DNA from: Lingula anatina
Taxonomy: Eukaryota > Brachiopoda > Lingulata > Lingulida > Lingulidae
Length of the DNA: 30,539 bases
Assembly: GCF_001039355.2 (NCBI RefSeq)
Contig: NW_019774003.1
Span: 544,342-574,880, forward strand
Reading direction: 5' to 3'
The translations under genes and the position numbers were made by a program. The notes beneath the pieces were generated by a model that was not told the origin of the DNA, ran no database searches, and saw only the letters and a list, made by a program, of their open reading frames with translations. Shown here in pieces: positions 1 through 11,916 of the stretch. Position 1 is the first letter of the stretch. Every line of letters starts with the position of its first letter.

Positions 1-55
1 AATAAACCCACTAGTTTTTTTTTCTCACTTATTTTGTCCGAATGGACTATCTTAC

Positions 56-174
56 CCCTTGTAGGACTTCAAAGTGTTTTCCATATGGACTATCTTGTCC
101 AGTTTGTACAGGAACCACTTGTCAATAGCAGTCAGTTTATGAATATCATCCACGGTGTAACCCTCATGGAAAGC
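56..174 (-). CDS. CPS1: CPS coding exon 21 (residues 852-891), last in window
   Basis: Acceptor TGCCAG, donor AAGGG|GTAAGA. It encodes [20 protein letters not shown] then [19 protein letters not shown], the start of the CPSase oligomerisation domain. It ends in phase 2, so the gene continues past the left edge. Confidence 0.92.
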
Positions 175-3100
175 CTGGCATTAATATAAAAAAATCATCA
201 ATTTTGACACTTTTTTACCTGTTATTAAAGTGAAGACCCAGGTAAATCAATGACAACCTGTGCAAAAGCAGATTCTTCAACATACGCCATGGGATTAAAT
301 AAGTGCAAAACATAAATTTCTCATTTCTGTCTTATTATTAAACAGGCACAGCATTTCAAAGTTTATTATTATTGAGTTATTTCTACTGAGTAATCTTGGG
401 TCTAAGTAAACTTAAATTTTTATAATTAATTTAAAGTTCTTTTAAAGTTCTTTCATGAAACTGGTACTGGTTCTTAACATATGACATTAATTGCTAACAT
501 GTTTTGCAAAAACAGACCCAGAGCATGTAACTATATATATACCTTAGTAATGCAGTGTATCCGAGAATTATGAGGAACTTTCAGCAGGGCTTCCAAGTCC
601 ATATCAGGGGCGTAGCTCTTTCCCGCAGGAAGTGCTGGTGTCAAGCCAGGTACAGTGGGGTGAGTCATCCTCAGTGCTTTCTGAAGACTCTCCTCAAATG
701 TACGTCCAATTGCCATCACCTACATGAGATTATAATTGAAATATTTGAATACATTATATTATATGAATATTTAAGGAGATTTTCTTAGATATTAAAAATT
801 AAGTACTGATTTAAATCTATTTAAGTGAAATCTGAACATATAATACACATATATTGTAAAGAAATGCATGATAAAACAAAACATAAATAAAATATATAAT
901 TTTTGCATGTGTTTGGAATCAAGAAAGTACCACACACCTCTCCAACACTTTTCATGGAGCTGCCAATTTCTTTGGATGTCTGGTGGAATCTATCCAGATC
1001 CCAGCGTGGAATCTTGGTGACAATGTAGTCCAAACTGGGCTCAAAGCAGGCTGTCGTCTGCTCTGTGGTGGCATTTTGAATGCTGGGAAGGTCTATCCCC
1101 AATGCCAACTTTGCCGCAATGAATGCCAGGGGATAGCTGAATATAAAATTTGTCAATCAAAATCTGTTCAATAAAATAATAGGACTTAAAAACTCTTGGT
1201 TCTATCAAAAGTACATTTACTAAACAGGGAAGTAACTTTTATATTAAACGTAAGTAAATCAATCTGAAAATTTGCCAAGGAAAAGCTGAATGCAAAATTC
1301 ATTTGGCTTACTTCTTCTCAATATTACTTGTCCTATTTACAGCCTTCATACTAAAGTTCTTATGGTTCTTCTTTCTAATCTATTGATAACATTGTAAACA
1401 ACTAACTATTGATAACATTGTAAACAACTAACTTTTTTTACAGATTTTATCTACTCACCCTGTGGCTTTAGAGGCCAGAGCAGAACTACGGGACAGTCTA
1501 GCATTAATCTCAATGATACAGTACTCCAGAGACTCAGGGTGCAGGGCATACTGAATGTTACACTCCCCAACAATGCCAAAATGTTTCACCACCTGGAAAC
1601 AGAGGTAGCAATCACTGGTTTAAAATGTGGAAACAGATTGCTTAATTATTATAAAAAGTAACAAGAAATTCATTATTTTCAAGATGCTGTCCTGGTCATT
1701 TTCTGGGGTCATGTTTGCACAGAGACAAAAGTCCACTTTTCATTCTGATAAATAATAATATTAATAACTATAGTATTCCCTTAAAAAAAACAGCATAATA
1801 ATTGCACTTCAGGACTGTTTCAGTTCTAAATTGAATAAGTGAAAAAATGAATTCAAAGGCACTTAAAAGTACTTTAAAATGTAAAAAAAAAACCATGTAA
1901 ATTGGTTATAAACAGAGATATTGGTGGAATAAAATGTTTCCAAATTCTTTTCCAGACCTTAATGGCGGTCTCTCTCAGCATGTGGTACTCGTAATTTGAC
2001 AGAGTCTGACTGGGAGCAACAACTATGGAGTCGCCTGTAATACATTACATATTTGAAAAGTTAAAAGAGAGACCATGAACTAATCTTCACAAATAATGTA
2101 AACAAAACATTTTTAAACATTTAAAAATGGCTAAGTAACCTGACAAAAATGACCTGGTGAACAGGAATGAACAGTATTTAGTTTCAGTCATTGATGTAAG
2201 TTTAAACTTAAAAGATCAAAATTTTTTTCAACGTTTTGGATAGGGTATGCCTTGGTGATACATAGAAAAGGTGTAACAACAATCAAAACCTTTAAGTTGT
2301 TCACTTTATGTCGGTTTTTATCTTCAGCTGAGCTGTAGATTTTTTGATAAATTGTTGTTACAGTTAGAGGATGTATGATAATTTAGCATATATATGTATA
2401 TATTCATACCTGTATGAACCCCCAATGGATCAAAGTTCTCCATATTGCAGACGGTAATACAGTTGTCTGCTGAATCCCTGACAACCTCATATTCTACCTC
2501 CTTCCAACCAAGCAGTGACTTTTCCACAAGAATCTGATTAGACAGTGCAAGTGCCTAAAATAGAAAATGAAGATCCCATTTACAAAATTTTTCAAATTAC
2601 ACACGCAAAAGTTGAGCTTTTAAAAGAAGGAAAAAAGACACCAAACTACTGGAGAAAATTATTCTGTTATTTTTAGCTGCAAATTGAAAACCTTTAATAA
2701 TAATTGAGTGTTCACAAAACTGTCGTTATTCTATAATGAACTAAAAATTCAAAATCAACATATCTTGATAATATGCAAACTTTTTAGGGGGTGGGAGGGG
2801 GATTCTTTCTTTATAAATGTGTCAAATAAACTTGAAACCCTCTGTCACTTACCCTGGTTGCTATGTCCTTAAGTTTCTCCTTATCTGGTGCCCATCCTGA
2901 CCCCAGACCCCCCAGGGCATAGGCTGCTCTCACCATCACTGGATACCCGATCTCCTCAGCTGCTGCCAAGGCATCAGGCACCTAGAAAACATTATATACA
3001 TCATACTAAATAAAACATATATATTACACAATAAACATAGCAGGTGACTTCACCATCACTGGGTACCTAACCTCTTCAGGCCTCAGACAACCAGAAAATA

Positions 3101-3394
3101 TTGTATTATTAATATTCATGTAATGCCTATATCCTAAAACCTTTAAATAAATGTGTCTCGAGTTCTTTTGTGAGGCCAGCCTGTAAGCTTTAACTTACTG
3201 TTTCCACAGCAATGCTAGGAGCCAGTCTCTCGTTAATGTCCTTCAACATGTCAGCAAACACCTGTCTGTCCTCAGTGGCCTTGATACTGCTGATCTGTGT
3301 CCCCAGCACCTGGACTCCGTGCTCCTGGAACACTCCTGCATCATGTAGCTGCACACCTGAATGTACAGATATGTCACATTATGGCAGTATTTTT

Positions 3395-3427
<33 letters not shown>

Positions 3428-6400
3428 ATAAAGAAAGAAAGAAAGAGATTAAAAGAAGTCATACAGGACTAAAAAATTGATTTCTATAATCAGGGATGTA
3501 ATTTGTGATGGGGGGGGCTGAAAATCGGCAATGTTATGAAATAATCCCAGAAAAAGCAAAAAAGTGTAGTTAAAAAAACTGAAATAAGTGAAATACCTGA
3601 AAAACAACACCCCTATGGTATAATGGTTAGTAAGTTACTACATGTGCAACTAAAATAAATCAATCCCTTCTACACATTGTTCATACAAAAAAATAATAAT
3701 AATAAAAAATTAAATAAAAAAATACTTTAAAAAATCTTGAAAAGACCGTGTAAATTACAGTAAGAACAAAATGAAAATGTCCCTTACCACAATTGAGTGC
3801 TGTCTGTCCTCCCATTGAAAGCAGAATTCCATCGGGTTTCTCTTTCTTGATGACCTCGGTGACAAACTCTGCTGTGATGGGTAAGTAGTAGACAGTATTC
3901 GCCTGCTTCTCCCCTTCAGCATTGGTTTGGACCGAGGCTATATTTGGGTTCATTAAAACTACGTCAATGTTCTCTTCCTGAGGAAAAAATTAAACAGTCA
4001 AGAATCAAACTGCTGACTTTTCCTTTGTGGATGTTCTATTCTTGAGAATGCATTGCGCATAAGAAAACAATTTAAAAGCTTTGAATTGTAGAACTTTGTT
4101 CAAGTCAAAAATTGGCAGACTTAAAAATCTTCTTAGTCGAACAAAAATTTAAGTAAGTCTTGCTGTGACGGTCATTAAATTGTCTTTCCAGATTATTAAA
4201 CTGCAAAGCAGAAATTGCACGGACTTCTACATATACACACAAACACCAATAAACTAAAATATAAAAGATCTGCCTCACCTTTAATGCCTTGATGGCCTGA
4301 GAGCCACTGTAATCAAACTCTCCAGCCTGACCAATGGACAGCCCTCCACTGCCCAGGACCAGAACTTTAGACACCTATTTAGTAAAGAATTATTTAATGA
4401 GATCAAAGTAATAAGAAAATATACACTTAGTGTCTGTACATAAAAATTCATTTTCATTTATTATACAAAAGATACACAACATATTATGTATTGTATACAA
4501 TACACATGATATCTCATAGATAATAGTATTTATTCATATAAGCACCTTTACAAAATTAATAAAAACAAATAAAATAAAGTAAAATAAAAAAATTAATTAA
4601 ATATATAAAATCACATAGTGTGTAAAAGAGAATTAATAAATAAGCTTTTAAAAATGGCCAAATGAGCATATAATGAAAATACCTCATGAAATATTACATA
4701 AATACATGTTAAATCACTGTACACAAAAAACCCTGTCATCATATACTTACTGGCTTCAAGTCTGGCTTAGGTGGCATTGGTTTCACAATCTTCGCCACTT
4801 TTTGCTCCCCAGATTTTATCATGTCAAGAAACATGTCGAACAGAAACTTGAATTAAAAAAATTGAAAGAAACTTTTAAATTTATGCTATAGTTTGTGGGT
4901 TTAACATCTGTCACAGTTGTGTTAAGATCTAGTTCAACTGTTGATCGGAATTAATGGAATTAATTTGTTCACAGAAATTTCTATTCTAACAATTACACGT
5001 CTGGAAAGTTTACCCCATCAAATGTGACAATAACTTTTATTTACCATTTTATGCAGTATGTATATAAGATACTGATGTCAAGAGTAATATTTACATTTTT
5101 AAATTAATGGCACTACCCTCTAATTGTTTACCTCAGAGTCAGTAGGACCTCCTCTGGCTTCTGGGTGAAACTGTGCAGTAAATATAGGGCGATTTTCATG
5201 ATAAATACCCTGAAATAAGGAACTGTGAAGTAAATATAGGGTGGTTTTCATGATAGATACCCTGAAATAATGAACTGTGCTGTACATGTAAGCAAATTTA
5301 AAAAAAAATTCAAACATGTCATTTCTGCACAGTTTAATAATGTTACCACTACTGCCAAATTTCTACCCAAGTTTAATACGCAGTTCTTGATAGTTAGAAA
5401 AACTGAAAAAAAAAAAAAGGTTTAAAAATCCAGGGCCTTCAAAAACCTTCAATCTTTCAAATAGGATTTTTGTCTGGCTGAACAAGAATTTCAAAATATT
5501 CACCTTAAAATTGTTTAGATTTTTTTCTGGCTAATCCAGACTAACCTCATTTGTTCCATCATTGGCATTGATAAAGAGTGGCAGCCAGCCTGGGGGAAGA
5601 GTCTTGTTGTCTATAGCAAAGCCATGGTTCTGGGAGGTAATGAAAGCCTGTCCACTCAGGAGGTTGATCACTGGCTGGTTGTGACCTCTGGATGAATTTT
5701 AAAAAATATATCAATTAATTAATTAATTAATTAATTTTACTGTAAACTATGAAAACAGACTTGGAACATATATTTCATTGCAGCTTCAATTATTCAAGAT
5801 ATGCAGTCAGAAAGATATCAAACAAACATTTGATGCTTCAAACTCTTTATAATGTTTTTTTTTCAAAAATATGAGTCACAAATCCATAAAGCATTCCTAA
5901 TAATAACAAAATTTCAATAACAATAAACAAAAATACTGTCAATTTCAAAAAAAAAAAAATAAATAAATAAATAAATAAAATAAAAAATGAAATAAAATAT
6001 AATTTAAAAAAAAGAAACCGATTCCTTTTATTTTCATTAATTATTTTTCACCTGCACCCACCTGTTTCCCAAAGGTAACTTATAAGACTGTGCCCCAGCT
6101 GCCAGACAGGTGATCTGGTTCCCCATACATATACCAAATATTGGCTCTGGTCTGTTGTCCAAAACCTTTAAAAAGTAAGTGGTCAAATCAAACTAGGCTT
6201 AAAAAGTTAAAAAATTAAAATTGCAAATGGATGGTTTAGATTTCAAATAGAAGGCATTAATATCACAGAAGGGATAATTCAATTACTTTAATCTCCTTCT
6301 GTGGAAGAAAAAAACTTTACCAAAAGTGAACAAAGTTTACCAAAAGTGGGCCTTTTACCAAGAAACCTTCATGTACATTTATCAAATTTTACCCAGAGGG

Positions 6401-9400
6401 GAAATTTGCAACTGCAAAAAGGGCTGTTCGTTCAAACCTAGCTACAGGTCTGCAATGATTTTTCAGATACACAGTTCTCTATGTAGAAGAAATCTTCCTG
6501 TGTTTACCTTCTTCACATTGGCCACCAATTCCCCGGCCACAGCAGGGTCACCTGGCCCATTAGAAATAAACAGTCCATCAAATTTATCTTGGGTGAAGTC
6601 ATAATCCCACGGGACAAGAGTCACTTCTGCTCCTTTCTGAAAAAACAAATTGAGGGCATATGTTATAAATAAACATTATACATAGGCGTGTCCATTCTCT
6701 ATTATCTGAGTCTTTCTCTCCGTCTTCCTTTTTTTTCTTTGCCATTCATATTAATTTCATATTAGCAATTTTCCAGCGACATGGTGTTATTTCTTCTCAA
6801 AACATAACAAAGGAAACATTCATATTTTGTGCATCTTACAAAGCTTAAAATGTGTCTCACACATAATAGTCTACATAAATCTGTCTCAGTGATGGCCACT
6901 TATGACATTTTAGCCAGAGTGATGTCTTACCTTCACCAGCATTTTAGCCTGAGTGGTGCCTTACCTTCACCAGCATTTTGGCCAGAGTGGTGCCTTACCT
7001 TCACCAGCATTTTAGCCAGAGTGGTGTCCTACCTTCACCAGCATTTTAGCCAGAGTGATGTCTTACCTTCATCAGCATTTTAGCCAGAGTGGTGTCTTAC
7101 CTTCACCAGCATTTTAGCCAGAGTGGTGTCTTACCTTCACCAGCATTTTAGCCAGAGTGGTGCCTTACCTTCACCAGCATTCTGATCATGTTGTGTTTTA
7201 TACCACAGTCCACTGCCACCACTTTGAGGGGATTTCCCTTCCCGTACACTATGATATCCTGCAATACAATAGTGCACAGCAGTTTCAAACATGTGCTTTT
7301 TCAAAAAGTCATATTATATACTGAAATAAGTATATAAAATTTCTCATTATTTTGATATTGTGTATTACTCTCTGCATTTGATCTTTCGGCTGTCTTTCTG
7401 CACTAAATCTTTTTCCAAATGGTTCCAAACAATTGTTTCAACATCAACATTAAAAATATGCAGCTTTTAGCAAAATAATGGTCATAAGAAGAAACACAAA
7501 GGTTGACTATGTTTGTATACCTTACAGCACTAACTACAGATTTATCCTGAAGAAGGCCAACATTTTTAAGCTTAAAGTGAACTCTCAGACAGTCTAAAAT
7601 TCTTATAAGAAAACCCTTCAAGATTTCCCACCTTAGTGGCCACCTTATCAATCAGGTTCATTGTGTTGGGGTCCATAAATTCTATTGGTTGCTCATCAAA
7701 TTCAATCTTTCCCAACACTGTGCCCTATGGAAAAAATAGAAAAAAATGCATAATAATATCAGTAATAATAAAATAAAAATGATATTAGTAATAATAAGAC
7801 CTTGATTTAGCCAGATATTTTTTTTAAATGTAGAATCATCATTTAACACTTACATTTCAGAAAAAAATCAATTCAAATCAAAAGCTCTTTTGAAAACTTA
7901 CAGTGGTTAACATTGCCAGATTTAAAAAAAAAACCCACAATACCTTATCTCTGATCATCTTGGTAATCATCCTAGTATCTATACCATAGAGACCAGGTAC
8001 CTTCTCCTCTTTCAGCCACTGTGAGAGAGACTTGACTGAATTCCAGTGACTGTATCCATGAGAATAGTCCTGGACCAGCAATCCAGAGGCCTGGAGAAAT
8101 TTAAATAGAATTAAAACAGAAATAAATATGAAATACTACTACTATTACTACTACTACTACTAATAATAATAATTATAATAATAATAAATTACTTAATAGT
8201 TTTATAAAAATAATTTCGAAAAAATTTTAATCCTTTTAATGTGACAATAAATAAATTACATCATCATTTTACATCATTTGAACTTAAAGGCTAAATATTG
8301 GCCTCCGCTTTACAACCAAATTTTTTTAAACTTCAACTCAAGAAAAATCCAAAGAAGTTGACCATAATAAATTTTTCTATTGGTGCAAAATATTAGACAT
8401 TTTATGTTTTTATAAAACATGCATAATATTTCAGATAAATGGGTTAATGATGGTTTATCTTAGGTCAAATTAGACTAAAATTTTGATCTTAAAGTTAAGA
8501 CCAACTTTCAGTTTCAAGTCCTTTTAAAATATGTAAAACCAGTCACAGGACTAAATTGTACACTCACATGTATTCTGTCAGACTCCACATTCAGCATGAG
8601 TCCATATTCATCTCTGGCCTGTGTGTCCGGCACACCATAGTTACCAACTATGGGATAGGTCAAGGTCAGTATCTGGCCGTGGTAGCTTGGGTCAGTCAGG
8701 GCCTCGGGGTACCTTAAAGGATTTTTGGTCATCTCAATCTTATATATGTCTCAATGACTTTACATTGATATTGTGGATTGACCATGTATTAGTAATTATT
8801 CAGCCGAAAAAGGCTAATCTAAGTATGCTACAAGGAGTTAATACATGTAGGTATTTATCTTTAAAATGAAAATGATCACTGACAACAAACCATATAATTC
8901 TATTACCATAAGTTACAATCAGTCATCTTGATTTTATGATTCTGTAAAGGGAGTGATGTAGTGAACAGACCCATAAAACATTGTGCTTGGGGCATAAACT
9001 TTAATTAAATGCCACTGAAGTTCAGATACAACAAGTTGCAATTGGCATGTGTGGAAAGCTGAACATGAAGCTCAAAGTTTATTTGTAAATTAAAGTGGCC
9101 TTCTGCAGCTAAAACGCTATGTATTTCTTACCCCACCAGTCCTGTGTTAAAGACTACCTCTCCAGCAATGGAGGCCTCATGTCCAAATGAGTATCCACGA
9201 AACTCACTACCATCTTCCAGAACAAGGTGTGCTCTTCTTGGCTGGAGGGATGAAAAGGAAAGAAGTAGATGACTTTATTATGTAAATTTTACATTTCAGT
9301 TTTATCCAACTTGCAAAGCGACAATTCTGGACACCATCAAGATGCTTTGTAATTTTTTCTCAAAGTATGAAGAAATTTCTCAACTACAAGGTGAACAGTC

Positions 9401-10249
9401 AGCAAAAACCCTGTCTTATGCAGAATGTCACAATAATGTTGACTGTCCTCTTTATGACACAAATTTAAATAAGACTAAAATCCCTATTTTGGGTCAGAAA
9501 GACTTTATTTTCCCTGCATAATGTTGAGCTGTGTTTTGCATTCTGGGATTGGGGAATACCTTATGGCAAGTTGAATAGATTAAAGCTACTGAGAACTAGA
9601 AGTTATCAACAGATTTAGTGTTCACTATCTCACAAAATTTGAGTCCAACACTGCCATTCTGTCATTCTTCTAGACATTTTTAAATTCAAATCCTCCACCC
9701 CCCCCCCCAATAAAAATATTGTATTGATTAATTTGAATCAATAATTAATCAATAAATAAATAATTTTCAAACAAACTTTTTGAAATGACTTTCAAAATGT
9801 TTTCCCTTTTTTTCTTATTTATTTATTTATTTTGAGAGGGAGGGGGTACCTACCCACTCATCCAGAAGCATCATTTTACAAAATTATGGCTCCAACATGA
9901 CATGTGAACAGGCATTATAATTCTAAACCCAAGAGCTATACACTGTTCTCTTAAACAAACATCCAATTATCTGTTTTGAATCGTTGAAAATAAATTGATC
10001 CATTGACATTATGATAAGCAATTACACACAATGACCCTTTGTCATTTCCTTATTATTTTTCTCAATAACAAATTAATTTTTTTTCCAAATTACTGACAAG
10101 TTCACTCTGGTCAGGCAAGAGAGTGAAAGATTACCATCACTGCCATTATTTACTGTGTACATAAATCAAATGAAGTATTTGTGATAGGCTTGAGATAATA
10201 CCTTGTCTGATATTGACAGGAGAGTGAAACAGTAGTCTGCAGATGAGCT

Positions 10250-10290
<41 letters not shown>

Positions 10291-11839
10291 TGACACAGTT
10301 GAGTTTTTTTTTAATGTAGAGAGTACGTAGTATCAAAATATATATGGTCAAGACTAGAACCCAGCTATAAGGTTAAATAAAAAAAAAAATCAATATTTAA
10401 GTAAATGCAGCAGAGGAAACACCATACATGCCAAGTCAAATAAATCAATTAATTACGTACTAAACATACGAAAATGCAGGAATTCTTTAGTGACATCCCT
10501 TCTTTCCTATTCCTTGAATCTTTTGAACTGCTAAGTTTCTAACAGAATACTAACATTGATCAACAAAATGAAAATAGTGATATTACCCCCAACCTCACAC
10601 ACACACAGTGACACCCATGCAGCATTTTTATTTAATCTAGGACTCCCTTGAAAACCAACATTCAATACTGGCCATTTCGACTCCCTGCACTCCAACCTAA
10701 GGGAAAGCCCTGCTGCTGACCATCAATATTATCACCAGACTGGGTACATTAACCTTCCTTGCTCACCTGAGACAGGTAGTTAAACTGCCAGACTGATTAA
10801 ATAGCAGAGGTAGTTATTCCATGTTAACTATCCATTAACATGTTCAATGCCATTGTACTTTTGACCTGCCCTGTACTATTATATTTGCCATTTTGATACA
10901 TTTTTTTCGTTGAAGTACTTAAAGACTATATCTGTATCACCCCTGGTCAGGTATTAAATTCTTTTGTTATATCATAAAGTGTGTGCAAATACATGCATGC
11001 ATATGCACATACACTGCAATCAGATGTAGAGTCATCTTTCTGGGGTCATATGCAAATAATGTAATTATGTTACCATGGAAATGACATCTTTAAATTTTAC
11101 ACTGTTTTGATTGGAAGGGGATTTCTTGACTTCAAACATGAGCAAAATAAGTAGCTGAAAGTCTCAAGTACTTCTAAGTGGCCATCCAAACCACTTGGAA
11201 AATCAGTGGACTACTGTTAAAATGGATAGAAGTTATTTCTAATTGTGCTGTGAAAAAAATGAACTGCATGTACTGCACAATTTTTTTAAAGATTGTCTTA
11301 CCATAAGAATATATTCACTTTTTGTTATCCTAAAGAGTACATGGAATATTTTTAAAATAGGGCAATTAAGTTCCAGGCAAAGTGCACAGAATGCTTTGAC
11401 TATATTGTAAATGCTATATTTATGCAGATCACTAGTAATAATAAAGGCAAGGTTAAACTAAAGGCCAATTTTCCTAAATTAACATTTGACATTTTCTTGA
11501 CATAAATTTCAATGTGGTGAAGGAATACTTAAATTATACACATTGAAAGTTCACAAGAGGAAAGTCATGAGAATGTTATAATATAAAATCTCAATTTGTA
11601 TCCATGCGTGCCTGTAATTTTATCACTTTTTTGGTACAGAACATTTTATGTGATGAGTGTACATTACATGGGACTTGTTTTTAATTCCCTCTCTTGGTTT
11701 TAGTATTAAACCCACTTTCATAAACATTTCACACTGATATAGCGTACCTGATGGTACTATTAATTCACATACCTGATAGCTCCATCAAGCATGCTTGCCA
11801 AATACTTAATAGAAAGAACTACATTCCCTTCATTACTAC

Positions 11840-11916
<77 letters not shown>

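Larger units (their letters stand above)
175..9131 (-). other. CPS introns 2-20 (intervals between listed exons)
   Basis: Introns between the listed CPS exons run from about 200 to 530 bp and are AT-rich. Those over 300 bp are 175-542, 1137-1458, 1593-1957, 2035-2409, 3357-3787, 3978-4278, 4375-4750, 5210-5545, 5688-6061, 6166-6507, 6637-7168, 7259-7631, 8091-8567 and 8713-9131. Apart from the simple repeats and duplications listed separately, no gene or structured element was recognised in them. Confidence 0.8.

Noticed and set aside
3612-3645. tRNA-like A-box text (TGGTATAATGGTTAGTA)
   Set aside because: It resembles the D-arm of a tRNA, but there is no matching acceptor stem, anticodon arm or TTCGA B-box within 80 bp on the plus strand.
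6829-7083. 84-codon plus-strand ORF with repeated LHQHFS-like peptides
   Set aside because: It is the plus-strand reading of the 34-bp minisatellite, opposite to the CPS coding strand.
6905-7182. CRISPR-like array from regularly spaced repeats
   Set aside because: The copies are contiguous with no unique spacers, and the genome is eukaryotic; it is a minisatellite.
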